The translations under genes and the position numbers were made by a program. Below, piece after piece: positions 8,884 to 18,248 of a stretch of DNA of 64,000 bases; within the stretch, counting starts at the first letter, position 1; each line of letters opens with the position of its first letter. Origin of the DNA: Mucilaginibacter ginsenosidivorax. GTDB lineage: Bacteria; Bacteroidota; Bacteroidia; Sphingobacteriales; Sphingobacteriaceae. Under the pieces are notes generated by a model. It made no database searches. It had not been told where the DNA came from and was given only the letters and a program-made list of their open reading frames with translations. The stretch lies in contig NZ_CP042437.1 in the NCBI RefSeq assembly GCF_007971525.1, positions 6,882,001 to 6,946,000 on the forward strand, read 5' to 3'.

Positions 8884-10011
8884 ATGACCAATAAGATTTA
8901 TGAAATAGTATCTATGTTTTCCGTCGAGGGAGATATAGCTGCTGTTGTTAAGTATGGTTCGGGCCATATTAATGATACATTTCACGTAATGAACAAAGAT
9001 GCTGCATTGCCCGGCTACCTGCTTCAGCGCATCAATCACCATGTGTTTGAAAATGTGCCCACCCTTATGGAAAATATACAGCGGGTAACCAGTCATCTCA
9101 AAAAAAAACTGGCGCAGATACCAGGCTCAAACCCGGATAAAGAAGTGCTCACTATGGTTTGGACGAAAGACGGGAAAAGTTTTTTTTGTGATGCTGAAGG
9201 CAATTACTGGAGAATGTATTGTTTTTTGAAGGATACCAAAAGTTACGACCTGGTATTAACCGAACAGCAAGCTTATGAAGGAGGTAAAACCTTTGGCAAG
9301 TTTCAATTGTTGCTGGCAGATTTGGATGCAGGCCTGATTTGCGAAACCATCCCTGGTTTTCATGACATCAGCATGCGGCTCGACAGCTTAAATAAAGCGG
9401 TACTGGCCGATCCGGAGAACCGGGTTAAAGATGTTTTGCCCGAATTAACTTTTGTAGTTGAAAGGGCAGGCCGCATGGTTACTATTTTGAATTTGGGAAA
9501 AGAAGGAAAATTGCCGCAGCGTATTATACACAACGATACTAAATTTAACAACATATTGCTGGATGCGAATGATTGCGGGCAGTGTGTAATTGATTTGGAT
9601 ACCGTTATGCCCGGCTATGTAGCTTATGATTTTGGCGATGCCATCCGTACCATTATCAATATAGCGCCCGAGGATGAGGGAGACCTAACAAAAATAGGGC
9701 TTAGCATCCCATTGTTTAAGGCCTATACCGAAGGCTATTTTAAAAGTGCCGGCAGTTTTTTAACAGATATGGAAGTTCAATCTCTTGCAATGGGCGTTTT
9801 GCTGATACCTTATATGCAAGGCGTTCGGTTCCTGACGGATTATATTGCCGGCGATGTTTACTATAAAACACGCTTTGCCCAACACAACCTGCAGCGAACA
9901 AGGGCGCAGTTTCAGTTGCTCAGAAAGCTTGAGGAAGAATACGATGTTTTAGACCAAATAATTAAAAACGCGGCAAAATTATGCACGCAATTATCATCCG
10001 AAATTAAATGA
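8884..10011 (+). CDS. nahK: N-acetylhexosamine 1-kinase-like phosphotransferase
   Basis: This is an APH-fold kinase of 375 residues. The whole layout matches Bifidobacterium NahK/LnpB as I remember it: an N-terminal GSGHINDTFHV glycine loop, YLLQRINHHVF, the catalytic loop IHNDTKFNN (Asp218), the metal-binding DLDTVMPG (Asp237/Asp239), then YDFGDAIR and a C-terminal GVRFLTDYIAGDVYY segment. NahK phosphorylates GlcNAc or GalNAc at C1, giving entry to UDP-HexNAc or glycolysis. That suits the neighbouring GH89, GH123-like and GH35 enzymes, which would release HexNAc and galactose. The stop overlaps the next start (ATGA at 10008-10011), so translation is coupled. Substrate preference is inferred from similarity and context. 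Confidence 0.78.
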   Translation: MTNKIYEIVSMFSVEGDIAAVVKYGSGHINDTFHVMNKDAALPGYLLQRINHHVFENVPTLMENIQRVTSHLKKKLAQIPGSNPDKEVLTMVWTKDGKSFFCDAEGNYWRMYCFLKDTKSYDLVLTEQQAYEGGKTFGKFQLLLADLDAGLICETIPGFHDISMRLDSLNKAVLADPENRVKDVLPELTFVVERAGRMVTILNLGKEGKLPQRIIHNDTKFNNILLDANDCGQCVIDLDTVMPGYVAYDFGDAIRTIINIAPEDEGDLTKIGLSIPLFKAYTEGYFKSAGSFLTDMEVQSLAMGVLLIPYMQGVRFLTDYIAGDVYYKTRFAQHNLQRTRAQFQLLRKLEEEYDVLDQIIKNAAKLCTQLSSEIK

Positions 10012-10736
10012 AAGAACTCAGCGTACCATTTTTGAAGGGGGTAACTAAAATTAGCCCCATAGCTCATGTGTCTTTTTTGTTAGATAGTTACGAAGCTAAC
10101 ACTATCGGCATAGTTCCCTGGCCCGACTACGGTTATAAGCCCGATGTTAATTTTACGATGGCCTATGGTAACGATTGTGTTTTTATAAAATACTATGTTA
10201 GCGAAAAGTGTGTAAGGGCTATTTATAGCCAGCCTAACGAACCGGTTTATAAAGATAGTTGCGTGGAGTTTTTTGTTTGTTTTGGTAACGAAAACGAATA
10301 TTACAATTTTGAATTTAACTGTGCTGGCGCTTGCCTGGCGGGGTTTGGGGCACACAGGGAAAATCGCCGTTTATTACCCGAACCTGTTATCAAAATGATA
10401 AGGCACCAGGCGCAAATAAAGGCGGTAAACAATAAAGGCGAGGGAAATATAGCCTGGGAACTAACCCTGATGATTCCGTTGGATGTATTTTACTACCATT
10501 CGTTTACAACATTAAATGGCCGGCAATGCCGGGCCAATTTTTATAAATGTGGCGATGAACTGCCCGAGCCGCATTTTTTGGCGTGGAATGATATTAAATC
10601 TGCCGAGCCCAACTTTCATTTGCCCGGTTTTTTTGGGAAAATGAAATTCGAAAGCCCCAATAAATACGTAGCCCCTGTAAAACAAAAGCAACAAACGCAT
10701 GAGATTAAAATTTACCGTAATTCTGTTGCTGTATAG
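10008..10736 (+). CDS. CBM9-like carbohydrate-binding family protein
   Basis: A 242-residue protein with no signal peptide. The central part resembles the carbohydrate-binding family 9-like domain (DUF1083): DSCVEFFVCFGNENEYYNFE, FNCAGACLAGFGAHRENR, then WELTLMIPLDVF and RANFYKCGDELPEPHFLAWN. These proteins usually sit in Bacteroidota glycan loci and bind or sense sugars, but their role is not settled. The start overlaps the kinase stop by 4 bases, and the end overlaps the following gene by 38 bases, so the three form a tight operon. Absence of an export signal suggests a cytoplasmic role beside the kinase; this is inferred. Confidence 0.7.
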   Translation: MKELSVPFLKGVTKISPIAHVSFLLDSYEANTIGIVPWPDYGYKPDVNFTMAYGNDCVFIKYYVSEKCVRAIYSQPNEPVYKDSCVEFFVCFGNENEYYNFEFNCAGACLAGFGAHRENRRLLPEPVIKMIRHQAQIKAVNNKGEGNIAWELTLMIPLDVFYYHSFTTLNGRQCRANFYKCGDELPEPHFLAWNDIKSAEPNFHLPGFFGKMKFESPNKYVAPVKQKQQTHEIKIYRNSVAV

Positions 10737-12447
10737 CGCAGGTGCCTGGGCGCAATCAAAAACCGGCGATTTTTACCAGGAGCTCGGGGATCCGAAACCT
10801 GTTGAACAGGAAAGCTGGAACTTTTTAAAACCAGGTACATACGTGAGTTTTGCATCGGCTGATATCCGGTATGATAAGCGTAACGCACCCGCTATATTTC
10901 CGTTACAAACCCAGTGGCAAACCAAGGCCTGGAAGGGCGAAAAGGTGCATACGCAATTCCTGGTGTGGGCAACCCGTAACCTTCAGCAAATTAGTGTTGA
11001 GTGGAGTAAACTTGATGATGGCAAGGGCCATGAAATTGCCGCAAAAAACATCAGCGCCAACTTTGTGCGTTATGTGATGGCCGATGGGCTTAATAGTGAA
11101 GGGGGCGGCTGCGGTATTCAACCCGGCCATGACTCGTTGCTGGTTGAAGATGTAATTGACCCGGTAAAATCCCTTGACCTAACTAAAAATACTACCCGGC
11201 CTGTTTGGCTAAGCATTAAAGTGCCGGGCAGCGCTACGCAGGGCGTGTACAGCGGTTATGTGAAAGTTAAGGAAGGCAAAAATAAGTATGTAGCAATGCT
11301 GCATTATACAGTACAGGTACTTAACCATCAGCTGCCCGCACCGGCACAGTGGAAATTTCATTTGGATTTGTGGCAAAATCCCTATTCCGTTGCACGCTGG
11401 TATGGTGTAAAGCCATGGTCCGGTCAGCATTTCGCCATTATGCGCCCGTATATGAAAATGCTTGCCGATGCCGGTCAGAAATCAATTACAACCACCCTGA
11501 TATACGACCCCTGGAACAGCCAAACGTATGATGTGTACGGTTCAATGATAAAATGGACTAAAAACAGGAACGGCTCCTGGGCATATGATTATACCGTTTT
11601 TGACAAGTGGGTAACTTTTATGATGTCGTTAGGCATTGATAAGTTTATTAACTGCTATAGCATGATTCCCTGGAATTTGAAATTTTATTACCACGACGAA
11701 GCCCTTGGGAAAGATACCGCCATAATAGCCAAACCAGGTACATTAGCATATGATGCCCATTGGCGCCCTATGCTTACCAATTTTGCCAGTCACCTTAAGC
11801 AAAAAGGATGGTTTGCTAAAACCACCATAGCCATGGACGAAAGATCGATGGCCGACATGCAAAAAGCTATTGCGTTAATAAAAAGCGCCGACAAAGATTT
11901 TAAAATTTCATTGGCCGGCAACTATCACCCCGAAATTGAAAAAGATTTGGTGGATTACAGTGTGGCCTCAAACCAGGTGATAGATAGTGCTACCATGCTT
12001 GCACGTAAAAAAGCAGGATTTAACACTACTTATTATACCTGTTGCACAGAGGGGCATCCCAACACCTTTTCCTTTTCTGCACCTGCCGAGTCGGCGTGGC
12101 TGGGATGGTATGCCGCTTACAAGGAATATGATGGTTACCTGCGCTGGGCATACAACTGCTGGACAAAAGATGCCTTACGCGACACCCGGTTCGGATCATG
12201 GTCATCCGGGGATGCCTACCTGGTTTATCCTGGTTTGCGTACCTCTATCCGTTTTGAACGGCTGGTTGAGGGTATCCAGGATTATGAAAAAATTAACATA
12301 GTAAGGAGCCGTTTCATGAAAGAAAACCGGCAGGATAAACTGCATCAGCTTCAAAAAATATTAAGCGGTTTTGATATCAGCGAGGCAAAAAATAAAAGTG
12401 CAGGTGACGTTCTTCACGCTTCGCAGAACGATTTAAATAACTTCTAA
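10699..12447 (+). CDS. Secreted GH123-like enzyme with C-terminal DUF4091 domain
   Basis: The start lies inside the previous gene and opens a signal peptide (MRLKFTVILLLYSAGAWAQ). An N-terminal beta-sandwich (about 30-215) precedes a TIM barrel. The barrel carries the Asp-Glu pair of GH123 in TIAMDERSMADM (D380-E381), the pair used for substrate-assisted catalysis in beta-N-acetylgalactosaminidases. The C-terminus has the DUF4091 pattern (GYLRWAYNCW, LVYPGLRTSIRFERLVEGIQ). Length is 582 residues, normal for the family. It probably removes beta-GalNAc in the periplasm, feeding the upstream kinase. No strong terminator follows before the regulatory cluster. Confidence 0.72.
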   Translation: MRLKFTVILLLYSAGAWAQSKTGDFYQELGDPKPVEQESWNFLKPGTYVSFASADIRYDKRNAPAIFPLQTQWQTKAWKGEKVHTQFLVWATRNLQQISVEWSKLDDGKGHEIAAKNISANFVRYVMADGLNSEGGGCGIQPGHDSLLVEDVIDPVKSLDLTKNTTRPVWLSIKVPGSATQGVYSGYVKVKEGKNKYVAMLHYTVQVLNHQLPAPAQWKFHLDLWQNPYSVARWYGVKPWSGQHFAIMRPYMKMLADAGQKSITTTLIYDPWNSQTYDVYGSMIKWTKNRNGSWAYDYTVFDKWVTFMMSLGIDKFINCYSMIPWNLKFYYHDEALGKDTAIIAKPGTLAYDAHWRPMLTNFASHLKQKGWFAKTTIAMDERSMADMQKAIALIKSADKDFKISLAGNYHPEIEKDLVDYSVASNQVIDSATMLARKKAGFNTTYYTCCTEGHPNTFSFSAPAESAWLGWYAAYKEYDGYLRWAYNCWTKDALRDTRFGSWSSGDAYLVYPGLRTSIRFERLVEGIQDYEKINIVRSRFMKENRQDKLHQLQKILSGFDISEAKNKSAGDVLHASQNDLNNF

Positions 12448-12574
12448 ATTATTGTAATAAAATGTAGCTTTTGTTGGATTTTATTGAAGATTTTCTTTTA
12501 CTTTTTGCATTTTTTTGACTTTATTTACTATCAGAAGTAGCTTAAATAACAATTTTGAAGTCTCAAGGCAAATC

Positions 12575-12665
12575 GGCACCGGATAGATGCCCCAAATAAC
12601 TGAGCAGGAGCCGGAGGGAAAACAAGGGCTTCGGCGGGAATACTGAATGGCTACCTCAGTGGTAG
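12575..12665 (+). ncRNA. Candidate structured leader RNA upstream of the ECF sigma gene
   Basis: Several helices can be drawn. GGCA/TGCC (12575-12578 with 12588-12591) caps a 9-nt loop. GCCGGAG (12610-12616) pairs fully with CTTCGGC (12629-12635). ACTGAG (12599-12604) pairs with CTCAGT (12655-12660), enclosing that hairpin. A competing hairpin CTACC/GGTAG (12651-12655 with 12661-12665) uses part of the same CTCAGT strand, so two folds exclude each other. It starts about 160 bases before the sigma-factor ATG. I do not recognise it as a known riboswitch class; conservation in relatives would be needed to call it real. Confidence 0.35.
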
Positions 12666-12736
12666 TAATTGTAATATTTTAAAACAACAAAAAACAATTT
12701 ATTTGAAGTTGCCAATTTTAAATTTCATAATGCCGA

Positions 12737-13324
12737 ATGAATAACCTGGAGGTTCAGCTATTGACAGATGAGCGGCTTATAGCGTTGATCCAGGAGAATG
12801 ATCTTGCGGCATTTGAACGTATCTATAATAAATATTGGTCAAAGCTTTATCTTTCAGCATACAATATCCTCAGAGACCGTCAGGTATCTGAAGACGTTAC
12901 CCAGGAGGTATTGGTTAACCTATGGATGAAACGTGCTAATCTTCAACTAACCTCTTTGAATGCTTATTTATATACAGCCGTGCGTTACCAGGTGTTTAAT
13001 GTTATCCGCTCTGGCAAGGTAAGAGCAGATCTTTTTAATCACCTGGAAGAACTTTTTAGCAATAACGGGGGCGAAGATATCTTATCCCAAAAAGATATTA
13101 ACCGTTTGCTGGAGCAGGGGGTGGCCGAACTGCCCGAAAAGTGCCGGCAAATATTTATTATGAGCCGTAAAGAACACCTAACCACCAAAGAAATTGCCGA
13201 ACGGCTCGGAATCGCCCCTAAAACAGTTGAAAATCAACTAACTGTAGCCTTGAACCGTTTGCGTAAAACCCTGGGCGATTTTGTTTGCTTAGCTGCCATT
13301 ATGCTATGCGGGCGATGGTTTTGA
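12737..13324 (+). CDS. ECF-type RNA polymerase sigma-70 factor
   Basis: A 195-residue sigma factor of the Bacteroidota ECF group that accompanies FecR and SusC. Region 2 is visible (FERIYNKYWSKLYLSAYNIL, SEDVTQEVLVNLWMKR). Region 4 carries a clear HTH (LPEKCRQIFIMSRKEHLTTK, EIAERLGIAPKTVENQL). The hydrophobic C-terminal tail (FVCLAAIMLCGRWF) is common in this subgroup. It is followed by fecR, susC and susD in the same direction and presumably transcribes them when its anti-sigma factor is relieved by substrate passing through the SusC homologue. The extended upstream leader (12575-12665) may add another level of control. Confidence 0.93.
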   Translation: MNNLEVQLLTDERLIALIQENDLAAFERIYNKYWSKLYLSAYNILRDRQVSEDVTQEVLVNLWMKRANLQLTSLNAYLYTAVRYQVFNVIRSGKVRADLFNHLEELFSNNGGEDILSQKDINRLLEQGVAELPEKCRQIFIMSRKEHLTTKEIAERLGIAPKTVENQLTVALNRLRKTLGDFVCLAAIMLCGRWF

Positions 13325-13429
13325 GTGTTTTACAGAATTTCACCCGGCCTGTTTTCTTTATATTCTTCTCTCATTAATTCCTAAAACTTCATGATTTGTT
13401 AATGATATAGAAATATTTAAAATTTCTTT

Positions 13430-13441
13430 GGGGGTACCCCC
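13430..13441 (+). promoter_or_regulatory. GGGGGTACCCCC palindrome, candidate ECF-dependent promoter element
   Basis: The perfect palindrome lies 34-45 bases before the fecR start and follows a T-rich stretch. Similar GGGGTACCCC phrases between ECF sigma and fecR genes in related Bacteroidota are, as I recall, part of the ECF-dependent promoter. The position suits a -35-like element for the fecR-susC-susD transcription unit. Confidence 0.4.
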
Positions 13442-13474
13442 TATGTTGGGTTACTTACATACAATAACCGCCCA

Positions 13475-14656
13475 ATGAAAAAAGAAACACTTCTGATCTT
13501 AATAAACAAATACCTTTCAAACCAGGCAACTGCCGAGGAGGAGGAGCTTTTATTAAACTATTACAACACGCTCCAAAAAAGCGAATTGAAATGGGACGAG
13601 CTTACCATGGGCGACGAAAACACAGCCCGGGCCGAGCTTTACGATAAGGTACTGCTGGAGATAAAAGCACGCGAATCTGCACCTAAAAGAATTATTTTTT
13701 TGAGGAGGTGGTTTGTGGCTGCATCAATTACCTTATTCCTTGTCGCTTCCTCGTTATTGGTTTTTTATCTGAAGTCCGGTACTTCTGGTTTATTAACTAA
13801 AAACAAACCGCAATCCGCAACCGGGAATACCATCGCCCCAGGGGGCAATAAAGCGTTATTAACCTTAGCCAACGGTTCAAAAATTATTTTAGATGATGCC
13901 GCTACAGGCGAATTGGCCAAACAATCTGGTGTAAAGGTTACCAAAGCTGCCAATGGTCAGTTGGTTTATACCGTCGAAAATGCATCGCCTAATTCAGCTG
14001 CCTCTGCGGAGGTGGCTTTTAATACCATTGAAACACCAAAAGGCGGGCAGTACCAGGTTGATTTGCCCGATGGTTCAAAAGTTTGGTTAAATGCAGGCTC
14101 ATCGCTTCGTTATCCAACCAATTTCAATGGCGATGTGCGCAGTGTTCAATTGGCGGGCGAGGCTTATTTTGAAGTTGCTAAAAATGCTAAAAAACCATTC
14201 AGAGTGGTAAGTAACAGCCAGGTGGTTGAAGTGTTAGGTACCCATTTCAATATCAGCTCCTACATTGACGACACTTCGGTTAAAACAACTTTATTAGAAG
14301 GTTCTGTTAAGGTGCTGTCAACCAAATCTAATCAATCAAAATTGCTTAAACCGGGCGAGCAATCAAACATCAATTATTTAAGCAACTCATTTAATATACA
14401 AACAGTTAATACCGAAGAGGTGATTGCCTGGAAAAATGGCTACTTCCTGTTTGTTGACGAAGACCTGAAAAGCATTATGAGCAAGTTTGCGCGCTGGTAT
14501 AATGTTGACGTAGAATACGCCGGTAATGTGGATAATTTAAGATTTGGCGGAATGGTGTCGCGTTCAAGAGACTTAGCCCAGGCACTGAAGATCATAGAAC
14601 AAACAGGAAACGTTAAAACTAAAATTGAAGGAAGGAGAGTCATCATTATGCCTTGA
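13475..14656 (+). CDS. FecR-family anti-sigma factor
   Basis: A 393-residue membrane protein. The N-terminal ~75 residues are cytoplasmic and would bind the sigma factor. One membrane helix follows (RWFVAASITLFLVASSLLVF, about 76-97). The periplasmic FecR domain is marked by ETPKGGQYQVDLPDGSKVWL, NAGSSLRYP and LAGEAYFEVAKNAKKPF. The C-terminal DUF4974 domain ends in QTGNVKTKIEGRRVIIMP. By analogy with known systems it receives the STN-domain signal of the downstream SusC homologue and controls the ECF factor. The gene starts 150 bases after the sigma gene, leaving room for its own ECF-dependent promoter. Confidence 0.92.
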   Translation: MKKETLLILINKYLSNQATAEEEELLLNYYNTLQKSELKWDELTMGDENTARAELYDKVLLEIKARESAPKRIIFLRRWFVAASITLFLVASSLLVFYLKSGTSGLLTKNKPQSATGNTIAPGGNKALLTLANGSKIILDDAATGELAKQSGVKVTKAANGQLVYTVENASPNSAASAEVAFNTIETPKGGQYQVDLPDGSKVWLNAGSSLRYPTNFNGDVRSVQLAGEAYFEVAKNAKKPFRVVSNSQVVEVLGTHFNISSYIDDTSVKTTLLEGSVKVLSTKSNQSKLLKPGEQSNINYLSNSFNIQTVNTEEVIAWKNGYFLFVDEDLKSIMSKFARWYNVDVEYAGNVDNLRFGGMVSRSRDLAQALKIIEQTGNVKTKIEGRRVIIMP

Positions 14657-14852
14657 TAATTACTCCGCATTAAGGTATCCTGAAAAATAAGCCGGAAGTG
14701 CTCGAACACTCCCGACTAAAAAGTTAGGGCTTACCATGAAACTAAATTCGTAGTCCAATTACACCTTAAACCCAAACAAGTTCAAATGTATGAAATGTTA
14801 TGAAATAAGTTTGTACAGGGTTCCCTGTATAAAAAATAAAGCTTTGTTGATT

Positions 14853-17800
14853 ATGAAACTATCCATCATATTGTTGGTAGCAACCATACTTCAGGCAAGT
14901 GCTTCAGGTTACGCACAAAAAATTACATTATCAGAAAAAAATGCTCCATTAGAAAAAGTTCTTAAAGAAATTAGGGAACAATGCGGATATGATTTCTTCT
15001 ATAATTCAAAGGTAATTAAGCAGGCTAACCCGGTAAGTATTGATGTTCTGAATACCGAATTAGAAGAAGTATTAAAACTGACATTTAAAGGGCAGCCGTT
15101 TATTTATAGTATAAGCGAGAAAACAATTATTATCAAACCTAAACCTTTTAATTCACCGTCTCAGCCAATACCCGTTATAAAGGTTTCGGGTATTGTTACT
15201 GATTCAAAGGGGCTTACCTTACCGGGGGCCAGTGTGCGTATTAAAGGCACCAATAAAGGAGTGGTAACTGATACCGAGGGGCGCTTTACCATTGATGCCG
15301 ACGTTAACAGTATCCTTGTTGTTTCATTTGCCGGTTTTGTTGCCAAAGAAATTACAGTTACCGAAGCAACATCATCCCTTACTGTTCAATTACTGGATGA
15401 TACCAAAGGAATAAATGAGGTAGTAGTAGTAGGTTATGGCAAACAAAAAAAGCTGACGATAACCGGGGCTGTTACCACTGTAAACGTGGCCGATATAACA
15501 ACGCCCAACCGCTCATTATCTAATGCCCTTGCAGGAAAAGTGGCCGGGGTAATATCAATGCAAAGAAGCGGAGAACCTGGTTATGATAATGCATCATTTA
15601 CCATTCGTGGCATTGGTACTTTTACAGGTAATGCAAACCCGCTTATTATTATTGACGGGGTGCAACGTGATGATGTAAACAGCACTTATGGCGGGGCTTA
15701 CAATAACATCGACCCGGAAGATATTCAAAGTATTTCGTTGTTAAAAGATGCTTCGTCAACCGCTGTATATGGTGCCAAAGGTGCAAATGGGGTTTTAATT
15801 ATAACTACCAAAAGAGGTGTTGCAGGCAAACCAAAAATTTCATTAAAAACAGAAGCTTCAATGTCTGGCCTTACCAAAACACCAAAAATGCTGGATGCGG
15901 TATCATGGATGAGATTACATAACGAAGCAACTACAAATGACGGTAACGCCGCGGCCTATTCTGAAGAAACTATTCAAAAAACAGCCAGCGGTTTAGATCC
16001 ATATCTGTATCCCAATGTTAACTGGATAAAATCTGTTTACAAGGATTGGGCACCGGGATACAACACCAACCTGAATGTTAGCGGCGGTGCGTCAACGGTA
16101 AGGTACTATGTTTCGGCATCTTTTTATGATCAGGATGGAAGCTATAAGGTAACGAAGCAAAATGGTTATAACCCCAACCTCAACTTCAAAAGATATGATT
16201 TTAGGTCGAACCTGGATATAGATTTAACCAAAACCACTTTATTAACCATGAACCTGGATGCGATGCTGGTGAGCAGCCGTTATCCCGGCCTTTCTGCCGG
16301 TAGTATCTGGTATGAGTCGTATTTAACCCCGCCCAATGCATTCCCGATACAATACCCGGGAGGTAAATGGGCCGGTCCGTTTAACAACGGGGGATCCAAC
16401 CCGGTGAACGATATTCAAAATTCTGGTTATAACAGCGAGTTTCGCCCAACTGTTCAATCTGTTTTCTCTATCAACCAAAAACTGGATGCTATTACTGACG
16501 GCTTAAGTGCCATGGCAAGGTTTTCATTTGATTCTTATAGCGAAAACGACAACGGCAGAACAGGTACCAATGATCTTTTTTTAGCCACGTCAAGAGACCC
16601 GCAGGGTAATTTGGTATTCGGCCAGTCGAGGTACGGAAGCCAGTTTTTAGGATACACCCAGTCATCATCGGCCGAGAAAACCATGTACCTGGAAACAAAC
16701 ATTAATTACGACCAGGCTTTTGGCAAACATCACGTAGGCGGACTGCTTTTATATAACATGCGGTCGAGGGTGCAGAGTTCGGCCGGGAGCGTTATTAGTT
16801 CTATTCCCTATAATAACCAGGGTTTAGCCGCCAGGGCTACTTATGCATATGCTGATAGGTATTTGCTTGAGTTTGATGCCGGTTATACAGGTTCAGAAAA
16901 TTTTGAGCCGGGTAAAAAATTCGGGTTTTTCCCTTCTGTATCCGGGGGGTGGGTAATTTCAAGAGAACCATTTTTTACGGCGCTTTCAAAAACATTTAAC
17001 CTGCTTAAAATAAGGGGCTCTCACGGCCTTGTGGGTAATGACCAGATTGGGTCTAATTACGGTATTACCAGGTTCCCTTATATCAACCAGTACGGCGGCG
17101 GCGGATCTGTAGGTTTAGGCCTTAACGGAACCGTGTATGGCGGCACTACCGAAACCGTAATTGGGGTAGAGAACCTTACCTGGGAAAAAGCAACCAAAGA
17201 TAATATTGGTTTAGAAATAGGATTGTTCAATAAGTTGAATATTACTATTGACGCCTATAAAGAGAGAAGAACCAATATCCTTGTTCAACGCGGTTCATTG
17301 TCTGGAATACTGGGCGTAAGCGGGGCTGTATTTGCCAATTTGGGCGAAATGAACAACCATGGTATTGAAGGCAATGTTGAATATAATGAAAATTTTGGCA
17401 AAGTGTCACTTCGTCTTTATGGCAACTTTACTTACAATAATAATAAAATTGTACAGCAGGACGAACCAAAGCAACTGTACGCTTACCAACAGTCAACAGG
17501 GCGTAAGTATGGCGATAATTTGATGTATGTTGCCGAAGGGCTGTTTACATCGCAGGAAGATGTTGATAAAAGCCCCACCCAGTTTGGCGCGATATTAAGG
17601 CCCGGCGATATAAAGTACAAAGATGTAAATAACGACGGCGTAATAAACAGCTTTGATAAGGTATACACCGGTAAATCAGACGTGCCTACTATTTTATATG
17701 GTGCGGGCTTTACGGTTGGTTATAAGAAATTCGATCTCTCGCTATTTTTTCAGGGAACTTCGAATGTAATTATAATGGCGAACGGTTCGTCCATCACCGG

Positions 17801-18203
17801 CGCGGGTGCAACCGGTGCAGGTATTGTACCGTTTACCGGTATGGGTACTTATCCATCCGGTATGCTGGCCAACCTGGAAAGCCGGTGGACGGTTGAAAAC
17901 CCCAGCCAAAATGTAGATTACCCACGGTTAGGCATTGCCAACCAGAATAGTAACAATTATCAGCCAAGTACATGGTGGTCTAAAGATGCAAGTTTTGTCC
18001 GTTTAAAACAGGCAACATTAGGGTATACACTTAAGCCGCTGTTCCTGACAAAAGCGGGTATCAGCTCGGTTTACCTTTATTTAACGGGCCAAAATCTGCT
18101 AACGTTCTCCAAATTCAAACTTTGGGACCCCGAACTCGGCTCTAATGGCGCAGGCTACCCGCCGGTAAGAATATTTGCTTTTGGGTTGCGGGCTGCATTT
18201 TAG
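14853..18203 (+). CDS. SusC/RagA-family TonB-dependent outer-membrane transporter with STN domain
   Basis: I chose ATG 14853 because it opens the signal peptide (MKLSIILLVATILQASASGY). The in-frame ATG at 14790 adds 21 residues of uncertain value. Domains in order are an STN signalling domain (about 25-95, ending ISEKTIIIKPK), a carboxypeptidase-regulatory-like beta-sandwich (VSGIVTDSKGLTLPGASVRI), the TonB-box region and plug (INEVVVVGYGKQKKLTITGA), and a long beta-barrel ending in the usual aromatic residue. Length is 1116 residues, normal for STN-bearing SusC proteins. It imports an oligosaccharide with the SusD partner 45 bases downstream. The STN domain implies signalling to FecR. Confidence 0.95.
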   Translation: MKLSIILLVATILQASASGYAQKITLSEKNAPLEKVLKEIREQCGYDFFYNSKVIKQANPVSIDVLNTELEEVLKLTFKGQPFIYSISEKTIIIKPKPFNSPSQPIPVIKVSGIVTDSKGLTLPGASVRIKGTNKGVVTDTEGRFTIDADVNSILVVSFAGFVAKEITVTEATSSLTVQLLDDTKGINEVVVVGYGKQKKLTITGAVTTVNVADITTPNRSLSNALAGKVAGVISMQRSGEPGYDNASFTIRGIGTFTGNANPLIIIDGVQRDDVNSTYGGAYNNIDPEDIQSISLLKDASSTAVYGAKGANGVLIITTKRGVAGKPKISLKTEASMSGLTKTPKMLDAVSWMRLHNEATTNDGNAAAYSEETIQKTASGLDPYLYPNVNWIKSVYKDWAPGYNTNLNVSGGASTVRYYVSASFYDQDGSYKVTKQNGYNPNLNFKRYDFRSNLDIDLTKTTLLTMNLDAMLVSSRYPGLSAGSIWYESYLTPPNAFPIQYPGGKWAGPFNNGGSNPVNDIQNSGYNSEFRPTVQSVFSINQKLDAITDGLSAMARFSFDSYSENDNGRTGTNDLFLATSRDPQGNLVFGQSRYGSQFLGYTQSSSAEKTMYLETNINYDQAFGKHHVGGLLLYNMRSRVQSSAGSVISSIPYNNQGLAARATYAYADRYLLEFDAGYTGSENFEPGKKFGFFPSVSGGWVISREPFFTALSKTFNLLKIRGSHGLVGNDQIGSNYGITRFPYINQYGGGGSVGLGLNGTVYGGTTETVIGVENLTWEKATKDNIGLEIGLFNKLNITIDAYKERRTNILVQRGSLSGILGVSGAVFANLGEMNNHGIEGNVEYNENFGKVSLRLYGNFTYNNNKIVQQDEPKQLYAYQQSTGRKYGDNLMYVAEGLFTSQEDVDKSPTQFGAILRPGDIKYKDVNNDGVINSFDKVYTGKSDVPTILYGAGFTVGYKKFDLSLFFQGTSNVIIMANGSSITGAGATGAGIVPFTGMGTYPSGMLANLESRWTVENPSQNVDYPRLGIANQNSNNYQPSTWWSKDASFVRLKQATLGYTLKPLFLTKAGISSVYLYLTGQNLLTFSKFKLWDPELGSNGAGYPPVRIFAFGLRAAF

Positions 18204-18248
18204 CAAAATGGATTTAAATCAATTTTAAAAGTATTTAAAGTTTTTCCA

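Noticed and set aside
12575..12665. Known riboswitch (cobalamin, TPP, SAM, c-di-GMP)
   Set aside because: None of the conserved core motifs of these classes is present; only generic helices can be drawn.
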